Shown piece by piece: positions 1 to 12,750 of a stretch of DNA of 64,000 nucleotides (positions are counted from its first letter, which is position 1; each line of letters opens with the position of its first letter). A program made the position numbers and the translations under genes. The notes beneath the pieces were generated by a model that was given only the letters and a program-made list of their open reading frames with translations, made no database searches and was not told where the DNA came from. The DNA is taken from NCBI GenBank assembly GCA_001510575.1, contig LNGK01000007.1:2040151-2104150 (forward strand). Reading direction: 5' to 3'. Origin of the DNA: Knoxdaviesia capensis (lineage: Eukaryota > Ascomycota > Sordariomycetes > Microascales > Gondwanamycetaceae).

Positions 1-3000
1 GCCAGACGTCGTCTGTCCTTTTTTTTTCTCGCTTTTTTTTTCTTTTCTTTTCTCACCCACCGCCCGCCCACTCTCTGTCTTCCTTTGCCCCCCACAAGAT
101 CACCCAGGACCTTCTGACTGGCTCGGCCGCGATCTGCGCCCGCGCCATCAGCCATAAATACCCCCTTCTTTCTGAATCCTCCATTTATACCCGCGGTAAG
201 CCAAAAAGAGACACGGCCGGCTTGCTGCAGGTGGGAGAAAACAGAAGAAAACTTGGTGGTGGTGGTGGTGGGTAATGGGGGAAGAGACATGCTTTGGGGG
301 GCCGACAAACGCGGGTGGAAGCAGACCAGAGAGATAGAGAGAGGGAAACAGTAGAGAGCCCGAATATGTGCGTGAGTAGAGAGACAAGACACCCCGAGAG
401 GACCAGAGGGACTGGGACAGCTCGTCGTATGTCTGTCTATGATTATGCAACCCCTGGGGCACACATATCAGATCAGGAGGGTGGACATGGGGGGATGGAA
501 CCACTGCAAGACCTTGGGCTGGGAGCCGTCAAGCAAACGGGCGACATGGCAAAAGAAGGACAAGCGAACGGGCAGAGCGCACAGTCTAACAAACAAGTAA
601 ACAGCTGAGAAGCCCGAAGCGAGCACAAAAAACGCCCTGACCAGCCACATGCAGCAAAGCCAAAAGGCCAGCAAATCCATCCAACGTGCATGGTGCAGTG
701 CAGCAGGATACAGACAACAACTGCTACGTGCAGCAAGCAGGATTGGTGGTGGTGGTGCATGCTGCATCGATTGGGGGGAAGAAAAGGTAGGTGGTCAGTC
801 GCTGCACAAATATATGCATTCACAAACACACACCATGCCGAAAGGGAACCGCCTGCAGCAAAGGAAAATGCCAACTTACCCATGTCTGTCCACTCTATTC
901 AAAGCTTCATGCAACAAGTCAGCTCTGCTCTTCTGTCCGTTGTCCGCGTTGCCCCCGCTTCTTCGTGGAGTTTCCTTCGCTTCATGTCTCAGCCGGAATT
1001 TGCTCGCTGGAATAGCATCAGAATGACAACCCACGTTCCGTTCCGTTTGACCCCTCCCATTCGCTCATATGCTTCGGCCTTCGCCCTTGGTTCTCTCGCT
1101 TCGTCTTGCTGGGGGCCATGTGCCTTTTGCCTCATGCAATATGCAATGTCGTGGGGGAGGGGAAAGTCGTCCACGGTCTGTCCTATCCCATCTTAGGTCA
1201 ATACTGCATCCCACTCTTCTCCGTGCGTGGCAGACTGGCTTGTAAGTTGGAAGCTCTTACCTCTTTCTCCCCCCCCCAATGCGTTGACGTATCATTGCCC
1301 CCTTCAAGTGTGGAGATGCATCATTATCATCGCGTCAGGTGGTTTCCCCCCAGATTCCCACCGTGGTCGATATCTTTTTTTGCTCTAGCAATGCATGCGT
1401 ATCTCCTGTTTCTCGTTGTCGCTCCCTCGCCTCTTCCTGCTGCGTGTGGGACCGCCCGGATACTGTGTAAGTTAAACGCCTGTTTCTCCTTTGTTCCAGA
1501 ACCTGCAGGTATCCGAATCACTGAACAAGAGGGAGAGACCACCCTGGTACGAGCGAGACCACTGCGCCGTGCCAAGATGTCCAGGCCGGAAGCCGGTCTC
1601 TGAGCGCTTCGAGGCTTGCGAGACCTTTCTCCGGCCAGCTGTAACCGGAGCCGCGCTTTCCGACTGTCTGTCAATAGACGTAGGATAGCCGGCCAGGTCA
1701 GCTATCAAAACCACAGTCACGATTTCTCACCCTGAAAGAAATCACAGCCGAACATCCATCCATAAGCAGCGCAGCAACGCAAAGGAAAGCAGCGAGCGTA
1801 ACCCGAACTTTTCCTTCTCCACATCACCCACCAATGCTGAGGGGAAAGAAAGTACTCACCAAGATTGCCTTTTTAACTGCACAAGATCCAGCACTTTTCC
1901 ATTTCCAGAATGACAATGGTACCACAGCATGCATGGTCTTATGTGCTCTCAGAGGCACCCAGTCGGACTCTGGAATTTTCCCCCTCCCCTTTTCGCTTCC
2001 TCCTTTTTTCGCTTTCTTTTTGTTTTTCCGTCTGGTCTTGTGAGAAGATGAGAATCGTGCCGTTGCAACGTGAGCGGGGAGTTTTCCCCTCTCTCCACCA
2101 TGAACTCCCACCGCCGTCGTACTGAGTCGAATCCAATTCGTAAAGCCGAGGCGATAGCAGTAGTGGGAGTCGAGTGATCGGTGTATCGCAAGCAGATTGT
2201 TGCTCCCCGCTTGTAAATTGGCTGGGCAGGACACATATTTGGTTGGCGGATGGGAGACAGCGTCTCCAAAGGGGCTCCATCGGTGTTGGACATATCGCCC
2301 CGTATCAGTCGACGCCAGGACTTCTGTTCATGCTGATCGTGAGTCTCTCGCCCGCCTGGGACTTACCGTAGGAGATGCCCGTATGTCCTGCATCTGTCGC
2401 CAGCCGTGCCCAGCCGTGCCCAGCCCGGGCTCCGTGCCGCAGCCGGGACCGGGATTGACGAGGACGTAACAACCTTGTGTAGCGATTCCATTCGCAGGAT
2501 ATCGGCAGATAAGAGACAAAAAAATCCAGAATGTGGGATCGGTCGATGCACGACACCAGAAGTTGATCTGAAAAGCCTGTGAAGGGGGGACTTGTAAGGT
2601 GAACCGCCGAAAAAAAACGCCGTCAGGACATGGAGTGAGTTCATTCCGAGCTTCAATGGCCAAACCCCCAGAAGTCACCGATGGGCCCAGGCACTCACCG
2701 AAGGAAAATGTCAAGAAAGGTTTGCACTAAATTGCACAATCCCGTTCATCGAGTCCTCACTTCTGCTGTCATCATGGTAGTCCCAATCCATGGCCATCAC
2801 CTCCCGCGAGATCGTGGCTGTTGGGCCGCGATACCCTGAGCTCTCCGCACACCGATAGTCATGATGCTCCGAGTAAAGAAGAAGACATTTGCAGCAACGC
2901 TCCAAATCACAGAGAATTCTAAACTTTCCTTATCTTCACAGCAGCCGTCTGCTCCTTTTTATCTGCCCACCGTCTCGGTTCCTTCCCTGACTTTGAACCT

Positions 3001-3115
3001 GCCCGCACTAAGCACACACGTGCACGCATACATACATGTCCTCCAAGGCAGGCGCCAGGCACCAGGCACCAGAAACGGGGCGGGCACACACATCATGTGT
3101 GGCTAGCATACAACC

Positions 3116-3130
3116 CACACACACACACAC
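3116..3130. repeat. CA dinucleotide microsatellite
   Basis: A short uninterrupted CA run. A second one lies at 3509-3528. Both are in non-coding DNA. Confidence 0.9.
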
Positions 3131-3508
3131 TTTTGGTAAAGAGCAGCAGATAGAACACCTTTGTCAGGAGGAGAAGGACCGTTCTCATACTCCAGCTGAA
3201 TCCGGCAGGCGCACTCAGAGCATGGCACATATCCCCTTACGAATATGGTAAGTACGCAGGAAGATATTGATCACATTTCATTCTTTGAAACGATGCTACT
3301 GAGTTCCTTCCTCGTACATATCATTCCTCTAGCCTCCCTTCTCGCATATGTGAGCAGACCTTCTTTAGGATAAGAAAACGGGAATCCCCCCTTTCGGTAT
3401 TCGGAATGTCCCCCGCAGACGGACTTAGCCACGGGCCGGTCGAATATCAGTCGAAGCCAAGACTCTAGCAGCTGTGTGCAAGTAGGATGAGGTGTGTAAC
3501 ACATCATC

Positions 3509-3528
3509 CACACACACACACACACACA
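3509..3528. repeat. CA dinucleotide microsatellite
   Basis: Ten CA units in non-coding DNA, about 380 bases from the first CA run. Confidence 0.9.
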
Positions 3529-4525
3529 TGGCATGCACAAAGTCCTCCCACACATCAGGTCAAGATCACACACATCACAGAAGCACAACCCCAACCACCA
3601 CGAGTCCAGCACACAGAATCCAGATTCCTATATACCCAGGCCCTAACGCAACCAACCCGAACATGCTCGAAAGAAACAAAATAAGCTATCATGTGTCCAA
3701 ACCGGACGAACGTCATGGTAAACGCCGGGTATTAAACGCCAATAAGACTTTCCCTTCCTTGATATATGCCTGGTGAAAAAAAAGAAAAGAAGAAACAAGA
3801 AAATAGGGGAATAGGTTCCGTCCCGGACTCCCATCCCCTCCAAGGAGAAACGAAAAGAGAAAAGAAAAAAAGAAAAAAAAAAGACAATTCAAAAAACAAG
3901 ACAACACATATCAACCAGGTAGATCCTATATATATGCACATACACTTACAGTTCCGACTTCGGTAACGTAGGTGCCCGGTCCAGTGCCCCATTCCCCATC
4001 TCCCGATTATCGGTCCCTAATTTTGTCTCCCCAAAAAGTGTCCGTCATTTGAAGTCATTGAAAGGCGTCCGACAGGTGAGGTGGGCATTCATAATGAACT
4101 ATCACACCACCCCTGCGGACGCACCTAGTGTTATACCCGTCGCCGCCAGTCCGTAATACACACAAGATAATCGATATCCTGCTAAACAGTGAAAGAAAAA
4201 AGAGAATCGAAAAAGACAAGAGGATCATCGAAGGCATACGAAAAAGTAACCACAAGAAAGAGCCGGGAATTTTCAAAAAGATGTGCTGCTTGGACGGGAG
4301 CGAGTGTATATAGAGTGAAATCGGTCTGGATGTGTGTGGGACGTTCCGTGATGAAGGACGATATATGTTCAAACTCGCTCGCAAATATGTGGCGAATATA
4401 CCCTAAGGAGGCACACGCGTTCTGGAAAAAAACCCTGGCAGGTTAGTTGAGATGATCCATATTGGGTGAAGTGCAGCGACAGCACCGTACCTGAGGAACA
4501 TCAGAAGTCGCTTGTGAGATCAAGC

Positions 4526-7144
4526 TCAAACGGTTCCAAGGAACGTCCGGCGACGGATATCCGCCTCCTTGACAATCTCAGCAGCCAGAGCCAAGCTTGG
4601 CGCAAGCATCGAGTATCTCTCAATCTCCATGATAACCTCGGTGAACATTTGATCGAGGAATTCGCGGTGTGGGACAATGGTGAGCAGAATGCTGCAGAGT
4701 GATGGCGACATGGTGGCTCCCATCAGCAGCAGCGTCTGTGCTACGATCGAAAGAGCACCTTGCCAGAGGTATGGCATATGGCCGGCGTGACTAATTTCCA
4801 TTCTATCAGCAGAAATTCAGTATAAAAATTTACAGACGGTAACATGAAGAGATCGACAGTCAATATCAGTGAAAAAACTGATAGCACATTGAAAATAAAA
4901 TATCAACCGAAAGACATGGCATGGACTTTTAAAGCACAAAGCAAGAACACTTACTGTGCAGTGATATTTTCCAGTTGGCGGACAGAAGCCTCGAGGCACT
5001 TGTGGCAATTGTCGCGAACGGCGGGATCCAACATAGCAGCCTCGTTGTTGAGGACAGCAAGAATATACGGCCGGTAGATAATCGTCCGGCACGCAAAGAA
5101 ACGTAGGCGGAGAACGGTTTGCACAGGGTCGGCAAGGATGGTTCGCGTAAATGGGAACTGCATTTGCATCGGCAGAGATTCGTACCACTGCGTCAGCTGG
5201 TAGTCGAGTTCGGCGGTGATGGGCTCGAGGTTCGTGGTTGAGGCGGCGGAATCTTTGCTGTAGATGAGCTGGCTGACGCGGTTGAGGATACGACGCAGGG
5301 CAATTTCGGCGAGGAAGTACCACAGGTCATCGCGGCCAACAGGCTCTTGATGGTCTTCGCCCTCAAAGCCGCCAGGCAGACCGACATTCTCTTCGAACTG
5401 CACGACACCCGAGTGCGGCAGATCCAGCTCGGCGAGAAGGTCGCTTTCAAACAGGAGCGCATTCCAGTAGATACGCTCCATCAACTCGCGTTGCTGTGGC
5501 GGGACACGGTTGGGAGACATTAGGAGCAACTGCAGCTTGGTACTGGTGGTGCAGAGCAAGTTCCAAGCCTCGAGTGGTCGGACAAGATAGAACAGGTATG
5601 CGGCGGCGAGCAAATGGCACTGCGCGGCCAAGACACTATTAGATGTCATCATACCGGGAAGCAGTGCCCACGCTGCGGTGAAGTACTGCAGTCCAGGGGG
5701 GTCTTCCTGGGGAACTATGCGTGATATGCTTCCACGGAGACTAGCCTGGCCTAGAGACAGAACCAACAGCACAATGCAGCTTTCAGGGCCTTCGCGGAAG
5801 CCATTAGACAAAGCAGTGCGGTAGTGACTGCGCCATGTGTAAGGGTTGACGCAGGCATACCAAACATTCACATGTTCGAAGTACGCTTCGATGTAGGCCT
5901 GAGTGTTGCTGAGGTCGACACACGGGGTTTTGGTGAGAGAGTGCAAGGGCTCCCGAGCCATTTCGAGTTGGAGCAGGATTTGGGGGTCGTATGGCCGGGA
6001 GACAAGGTCGCTAATCAGAGGCCATTGTAGCAGGTGTAGGGCGGCGTTCGTGTGGACTTTGGGCATGGAGATGCCTGTGCTTCCCGATGTCCAGGTTCCG
6101 AGGCCACCGCTGGGGATAATCGAGGCGTAGTTCGCAGCGCTGGCGAGAAGCATATTATCGCCGCTGAGGCCGGTGCCGTTGCTCATGGATGGCGATTCGT
6201 GGGAAAGATTCAATCCGCCAGCTTGGTTTACCATGGTCATTTGCAGTAGGCTTTCAATTCTATTCAGGCGCTCCAAAATCAGCTTATCTCCGGCATCCAG
6301 CTTGATGCCAGGTTCCCGGTAGATGCACTCGGCGCCGAGTTCTGTGCAGAGCTTGCATTTGGGTTTTGTTCCGTCGCATCGCGACTTGCGCGAACGGCAG
6401 ACCTCGCACTACATATGGACAGTTGCGAATAGCGGTTAGTTTGCAAAAGAGAGAAGCAAAAGACAATTCGATTGGACTTGGCTACCACTAACTAGTGGAC
6501 AAGAATGCACTTACAGCAATTGTAGCTCTTCGGCGCGGATAGTCGACGGCAGCATCGGCGCTCCTGCGTTTCAGCGGATTTGAGCCGTCGTCACTGGGTG
6601 GGTCCTTGGGAACCGTCATGCTCGACTGGCTGTTGCTGCCATTCGCGTTGTTCATGGAGTTGAGGTTAGAGACGGTGATGCCGTTCGGGTTGACAGATCC
6701 GTTAAGAGAGGAGCCGTTGTCGTTACGGCCGTCGGTGTGTGACATATTGCGGGCCTTATGGGCGGCGCCGAGGATCCCTTCGCGACTGAAGCTTGCAGTT
6801 CGTTGTTGCTTGACATTGGTTGGGGATTTGAGGGAGGAGGCCATCATGGAGCCTCCTCCGGGGGCGGACATGCCATTTTGCATCATAGGGTTGCCCATGC
6901 CGTTGTTCATAGAGTTTGACATGCCGTTGGGCATGCCCTGGGACATAGCGGCCATGCTGTTGACCATGCTGTTGGTGAGGCCGTTGCCCATGCCATTGGC
7001 CATGGAGGCAGACATGGCGGAGATGGAGCCTGGAGGTGGGATATCGAGAGTAAAGGCGTCGCGCGAAGGAGGCATTGCGAAGCCTCGCGATGAGGTTAGT
7101 GATCCACCAGTACCGGGGGAGGCACCCGTGGACGACGGGGACAT
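4526..7144 (-). CDS. Zn2Cys6 fungal transcription factor
   Basis: A nuclear DNA-binding regulator with a binuclear zinc cluster. Exons 6515-7144, 4955-6408 and 4526-4802 join in frame to about 786 aa. The first splice completes the cluster: an RRRATIA run from exon 1 is followed by C-x2-C-x6-C-x6-C-x2-C-x6-C from exon 2, then a short linker and a coiled-coil start (LERLNRIESLLQ). The rest of exon 2 and exon 3 form the helical middle-homology/effector region (fungal_trans type), including a Trp-Tyr-rich segment around the YFEHVNVWYACVNP stretch. Before the cluster is a Met/Asn/Gly-rich low-complexity region. The start is uncertain. 7144 is the first in-frame ATG, but the frame stays open to a stop near 7310 and the extra residues look protein-like. 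A tiny upstream exon spliced to the AG at 7218-7217 is possible. Target genes are unknown. There is no AG acceptor between the upstream stop and 7218. Confidence 0.88.
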
Positions 7145-8552
7145 GGAATCCGGGGCGGAATACTGGCCACGCAGTAGCTGGCTGGAGGAAGAGTGATGCA
7201 ACTGTGTCGCTCCGCCAGCCTGGAGCGAGACGTCGTCGAGATACAGAGAATCCAGAGGAGCGGTGGTTTGCGATCGACAGTGAGTATAAGGCAGTTTACA
7301 CACGGAGGTTCATGAAGTGCAAGCTGGGATGGAAAAATGCGCAGGACACGACGGCGAAGGAAGGCGCGAAAGGAGGCAATGAAGAAGTATACGGCGGAGC
7401 TGAGGCGAGCTTAATGGATGTAAACAGAAGCCGACAATGTTCACGCCAGACAGAGTGTAAAAGGAGGAGGGAGGGATCGAGTGAGCGGGAGGCGCGACGC
7501 AGTAACTCCTTATAAGACAGGCAAGCACAGACAGGAATCATGTGTCGAGTGACAAGTGTTTGCGCAAAGACCAGAAGTGGGAGGTGATGACACAAGAAGC
7601 AGAAGAAGTGCCGGAGTGCTCAGAGCAAGAAAGGGGGAGGGGAAGGATGTAGTTGGCGGCGGGAACAAGCGATTGCAGACGGGGCCAGAGGAAGATAAAA
7701 ATGTGAGGATGTGGAGTGTGGAGAGGTGAGACCAAAGATGGGGCGGACAGGCCAAAATGAAGAATCAAGAGAATAAAAAACTGGAGAAATAAACCAAAAA
7801 AAAAACAATTGTTCTGATGGTGGCACAGCTAAGACTTAATCAAGCCAGCATAAGCTTCTCGAATAGTCTGGTCTGATGGGCTGGATGCGCTGTTGATGTT
7901 TGGAATTGTGAAAGGTGATGGTAAGGATGAGAATAGGGAAAGCGTATCGGAATATCGTGACGATGGATCCGACTGGTTGGTCGTTGGTGGGCGTTAGACG
8001 TTAAAAGACGTTAAAAATGCTGCGGTGGTGCGGGGACGGTGCGGGTAAGACAAAGCGACGAATAAAAGATAGTGGAGGGAGCAGAAAGAAAACAGCAGAA
8101 TAAAAGAGGAAAAGGCTCAGGACGAAGCGTATTGAAGCCAGAAATGTCAGATGAAAATGGTGAAGTAGGACGATAATCCAAAGAGAAGTATTTGGGTGAG
8201 GATGAGATGAGACGAAAGGAAGAAGAGGGAAAAAGACACGGGAGAGACGGATAGGCGGGAAGAGAAAGAGGAAATGAGAAAGAGAGAGAGAAGAGAAAAG
8301 ACACAAAGTCCAGAGCAGGGGGGAAGGACCAGTGAGAAGGGGAAGGAACGAGAGAGAGGGAAAGAGGTAGGGGGAAAAATGGGGAAAGAGGCAAGAATCG
8401 TATTGTCAAGTGTCAGCAGGGGAGAAGAGCAAATACAGTAGAGGGAGTCGAGTGTACAAGGAAAGTACAAGCCAGGAGGAAGGAACAAAAGTGGCCGTAA
8501 GAAGAAGGAAAGCGGAAATGGTAAAAGCGGGTAATATCAAGAAGAAGAGGAA

Positions 8553-8579
8553 GTGTGTGTGTGTGTGTGTGTGTGTGTG
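8553..8579. repeat. GT dinucleotide microsatellite
   Basis: About 13 uninterrupted GT units within a long purine-rich stretch, non-coding. Confidence 0.92.
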
Positions 8580-10163
8580 CAAGTATACTGCGTAAAGAGG
8601 AACAAATGCACGATTTGGATGCAGGTCGGTGGTTCATGTACGAGTACACGTGAAGTAGCCGGCGGACGGGGAGGGGAGCACAGGGCAGAAGGAGGAGGAG
8701 GAGTGGATGGCCAGAACAGCAGGAGCGACCGACAGGATCGAAGCACAAGCCAAGCACTACCACGTCGACGTAAGGAAGCGACGACAGGCAGGAGCAAGCC
8801 CAAAAGAGAGCGAGAGAGTTCGGGGCAAGAGCCGAAAAAGTCGCCAGAGAGAGAGTGAGAGAGAATAAGGAGCAAGCAAAGCCGGAACCAGGAGGAGAGA
8901 GGCCAAAAGGAGAAAGAACGATTCAAGGCTCCTGGTGCGGAGATGGTGGTTGGGGAGAGAGAGAGAGAGTACCGGCAGGAGCCCCAGAAAGATATGCGAT
9001 GTCGAGAACGATGCGATGTGAGGTGCATGCAACCAATACAGTACACAGCAAGGCACGACAGAGAGGTGTGTGTGGGAATACAGAAAAAGAAGCAGAAAAA
9101 GAAAAAGAAAAATTGGCGAGCCGGATAGACGGGAAGAGGAGCGAAGAACTGAGCATGGACAGAGAATGGGGTACATCGCACTAGTCGTTCATTGTGGTAC
9201 TCGGGGAATGGTTGTATATGCACTGCTCACCACCTATGCACAAGTACCACACTCGGTTCATATAATTCTTCCATGTGCGCCTCTTAATATTCTTAGACGG
9301 GACATTCAGTCTCTGGAAGTCTTGCTGTGCGTACCTATTCAGAGAGTGAGAGTCTACGGGTGTGTGTTGTCTGTTCCTGTGGAGTCTGGGAGGGCGTCTT
9401 CCGGTGGGTGGTATGTGCATGCATGGACTCTACACGTGTTTCCTCGAGTCCAAGGGACAACATCAAAGCTTTTAACGATGGATGGGTGGCACAGACTGAT
9501 TTTCTCCCCAGAAATGCAGCCATGGTTAAGGCCGGCGTGGACTACGGAACCTGGGGCATGGGGATCAGGACAAGTCAACTGGGGACGCTGGGGAAAAAGG
9601 GGGATCAGATGAAAGATGATCTGCATGCGAGACCATCCGCCGATTACTATACTCGTCGCTGTGCAGTGACTCTCCGAGCAAGTCGGTACGGATGATTGTA
9701 TTTCTGCGCATACAGAGTTCAGAACGATATCATCTCTGCTTTTGTCATGCTGGCACATCTGGATTCTTCTCTTTTCCTCTCTGGCACCGTGTGGCGGCGG
9801 TAGCATGACCGGCCAACTAAGGCTACCCCAGACTCCAGACTTCTCTCCACTGAACCCAGCAAAACAAGAAGGAAAATTGGATGGCCCGGCGGGGGGGGCA
9901 GACCCGGGGAGGGGGCAAAGGCGAGGACACGAGGAAGAAATAAGCCAGGGCCAGTCCTCTTTGGGAGGGGGGACCTGGACTTATTGCGGTTCTTTTCGAC
10001 TGGTGCGACCCAAAACCTCGCACCGAAGGGGGGGCTAACGAGTGTTGGGTCTAGTGTCGTAGGTTTCGGTTGGAAGATGGAGAAGCCCTTCTCGAGGTGG
10101 TGGTGTGTGGCGATTTGCCGATGAACTGGTCGAGGTTTGTGTGTGTGTCTGTGAGAAAGAAAA

Positions 10164-10182
10164 AGAGAGAGAGAGAGAGAGA
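10164..10182. repeat. GA dinucleotide microsatellite
   Basis: A GA run just after a GT-rich segment at about 10139-10148, in non-coding DNA. Confidence 0.85.
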
Positions 10183-12709
10183 AGGACAGGTCTGGAGACT
10201 TTTCCCGAGTATCGCGAAGGAGCAAGGTCAAGTGATGACCTTCCGGGTCCCCAAAAAACAGTATCACGCGTCTTGGAATCAAGTGGACGTTTCTGTTCCT
10301 GTTTTGTTCCATGCTCTTCCCACCACGTCGTATTAGAAGGCTCGCAGCACTCGACCGCACATCCGCCCTGAGTGGTGTGATTTCGTTCTTCCACCCCGGC
10401 CAAGTTGTCGGTGTCGGGCCCAAAACAACCCGGGGAATGCCAGTACTTGTTCCCCCTTCAGAAAAAAGAAACTAGCCGCAGGCCCCGGAGCCGCTCGGCG
10501 AATCCCGTGTGGGGAAGAGAGCTGAGCTCTGGCCATTGTCGGGGTCCGGAAAGGGAAATGCACATAGACAGACAGAGTGCAGTGATGAAGAAATACCGGC
10601 GGTATTGTGAGACAGAGGAGGGTACTGACGCTTGAACAGCACATCCTGATAATGTGCATCATCACGGAGATCACTGGCGATGGAGATGGAAAGAGGAGCT
10701 GTAGCAACCACCCTGGAAGAGCCCGTCCCGGTATTGAAAGAGGCGAGAGTGTGGCACTCTACCGGCCTATGCCATGAACACCAGCACAGAAGAGCAAAAC
10801 GTGTCACACCCCGATATCACGTATGTAATATCGGCCACCGCCAGCGCCGTCCAGCAGCCTCTCGGAAAGAGGACGAAAGCAGACACAGCCAGTAGTCGGC
10901 GATGTGTCTCCGTTACGAATCAGGAATAACCAGACGTAGGTATATTCCAAAAGGTCCCGCGCCCCTTCCCTCTCCAGAAAGAAGTTGCCCTGCTGTTTGG
11001 TCGCTGCCCTCTCTTTTCAGCGCGGCGCGCCTGTAAGCGACCCGATTTGGGAATTCGAGCGCTTTTTCTTCTTCCTCTGGTGCAAGATCCCAAGGTTTCC
11101 ACATCTGCATATAATAACGGCCGTTAAAGAGAGAAAATCAAATAAAGAACCAAAAAAGATAAATGGTCGGTCATTTAACGAGCAGGGGCCGTTCTGTTCT
11201 TCGTTGATTCCTTGCTGCCCTTTCCTGAATCGCCCTAGTGCTATCCGGACTTGCAACCCGGGATTGCCGGCGACCTTGCAGGTACATGCCCCAGCCATAA
11301 AGATAGCCGCGTGCGGTGAAGTACCAGAAAGATTCCCCAACTTAGATTGGAAGGTTTTGGGAGCCCAGAGAAAATCTTGAGGATTGTATCTCCAGTTTTT
11401 CGTTTTTTTCTTCCCCTGCGCTTCCCTTCTCCACACTCGAGTTTTACCATGGAGGGATCAGGAAGACAATGGAGCAAGACACCTGGGGAGGGGAGGGCTA
11501 GCTGGCTGTGCTTGTTCTTACCCCGGAATTTGGAGGCGGTGGCGGCGCGCGTGTGTTGGTGTGTGTGTGTGTGCAACATCCCGTGTCTTGGTCAAACTCC
11601 CAACTCTCCGCTCGTCCTACAGCGAACAAGGTCTGCATCTCTACCAGTGACCACGAAAAGCACAATGTCTGACGCGCCATTCCCACGTGCAACTCTAGAC
11701 ACACACACACAAAACCGAACCCGACTCCGGTATAGCTGTCTCACGCAGCATATCACCGCCGCATCTCCAACGCAGTGCGTACGTCCCCTCAAAAAAAAAA
11801 TATATACAGTATATATGAAGAAGAGGGGACGAGGAGAGCACGCTTTACAAATGTGCCTCCTCTTCATATATATTAGCTCTACCTGCTGGGGGGAACACCG
11901 ACCAACAGTTATGCAGTCATAAAAAAGAACAGTACTCTGTCACTGGTACTTCCGCCGTACTATAGGAGCCGGTGGGCGCATGTCGTATCTTGTACGTACC
12001 AGATACTCCGGTGTGTGCACAACAGCAGCCTGTCGAGGATAAGTGTGAGGCACCGGATATAGACGCAATATAAATGCTTGGGTGGTTTTAATCTATTTGT
12101 GTTGCCCTCTTCGGGGGGGGTGTGGTGGTAAGATGCGTGCACAGGACACACACATGAAGCACCGCAGCGCGCAGACGCTAGAATATAGATTGCCAGCTAT
12201 AGGTGCTGGCCCCTATAGCACTATAAGCGTTCATTCGATAGGCGAACAGTACGAAGGCCCAACCAAAGTCTGGTTTTGTTCTGTCGCGGCCCCTCCTCCC
12301 GGAAGCCACGGTGGTGGACATTGGCGGCGGCTCTCACCAAGCAACCTGCCTGAACAGTTCGTAAAGACAGGGTGAGAGTCGAGACGCAAATACCGGCTCC
12401 GTGCATGACACCGCCAGCTCAAGGAGGGAGTGCGCTCCTAGACTGGGTGAGATCAGCCACAGCATGACTCTTGTGGGTGTGTTCTACAGGCAAGCACGCA
12501 GAACTTCAAGCAGCTTATGTTAAGTACAGACGGTTTCTTATTCCTGAGAATATTACCCCTGGATCAAGCAGTTCGACTAACACAGCGCGATTGAACTAAA
12601 GTTTGTAGTAGTGGTAGAGAACTGGTGGAACGAACGCCTTGCATCTGGACATAAGGAAAGGAATGCAGTGCAGGAACTCCTCCACAATCCCAGCCAGCAC
12701 CGACCACCC

Positions 12710-12750
12710 AAAAAAATAAATAAAAATAAAAATAAAAATAAAAATAAAAA
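12710..12750. repeat. TAAAAA hexanucleotide repeat
   Basis: Tandem AT-only hexamers with about five clean copies, embedded in GC-balanced non-coding DNA. Confidence 0.9.

Larger units (their letters stand above)
1..4525. other. gene-free stretch, left edge
   Basis: I found no open frame here with family resemblance, consistent GC-rich third positions or a convincing intron chain. The sequence is pyrimidine-rich at the far left, then has scattered poly-A/poly-T, CA microsatellites and purine-rich runs (about 3770-3900 and 4190-4260). It lies on the 3' side of the Zn2Cys6 factor, whose stop is at 4526. The gene further left is outside the window. Part of this DNA could be UTR or unannotated non-coding RNA, which cannot be told from sequence alone. 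Confidence 0.55.

Noticed and set aside
1..60. Window start as a possible telomere or chromosome end
   Set aside because: T/C-rich but no TTAGGG array; the edge is only the cut of the window.
7310..7500. Extra N-terminal exon of the Zn2Cys6 factor as an annotated feature
   Set aside because: Only a 12-base candidate exon with a weak donor; mentioned as a possibility but not annotated.
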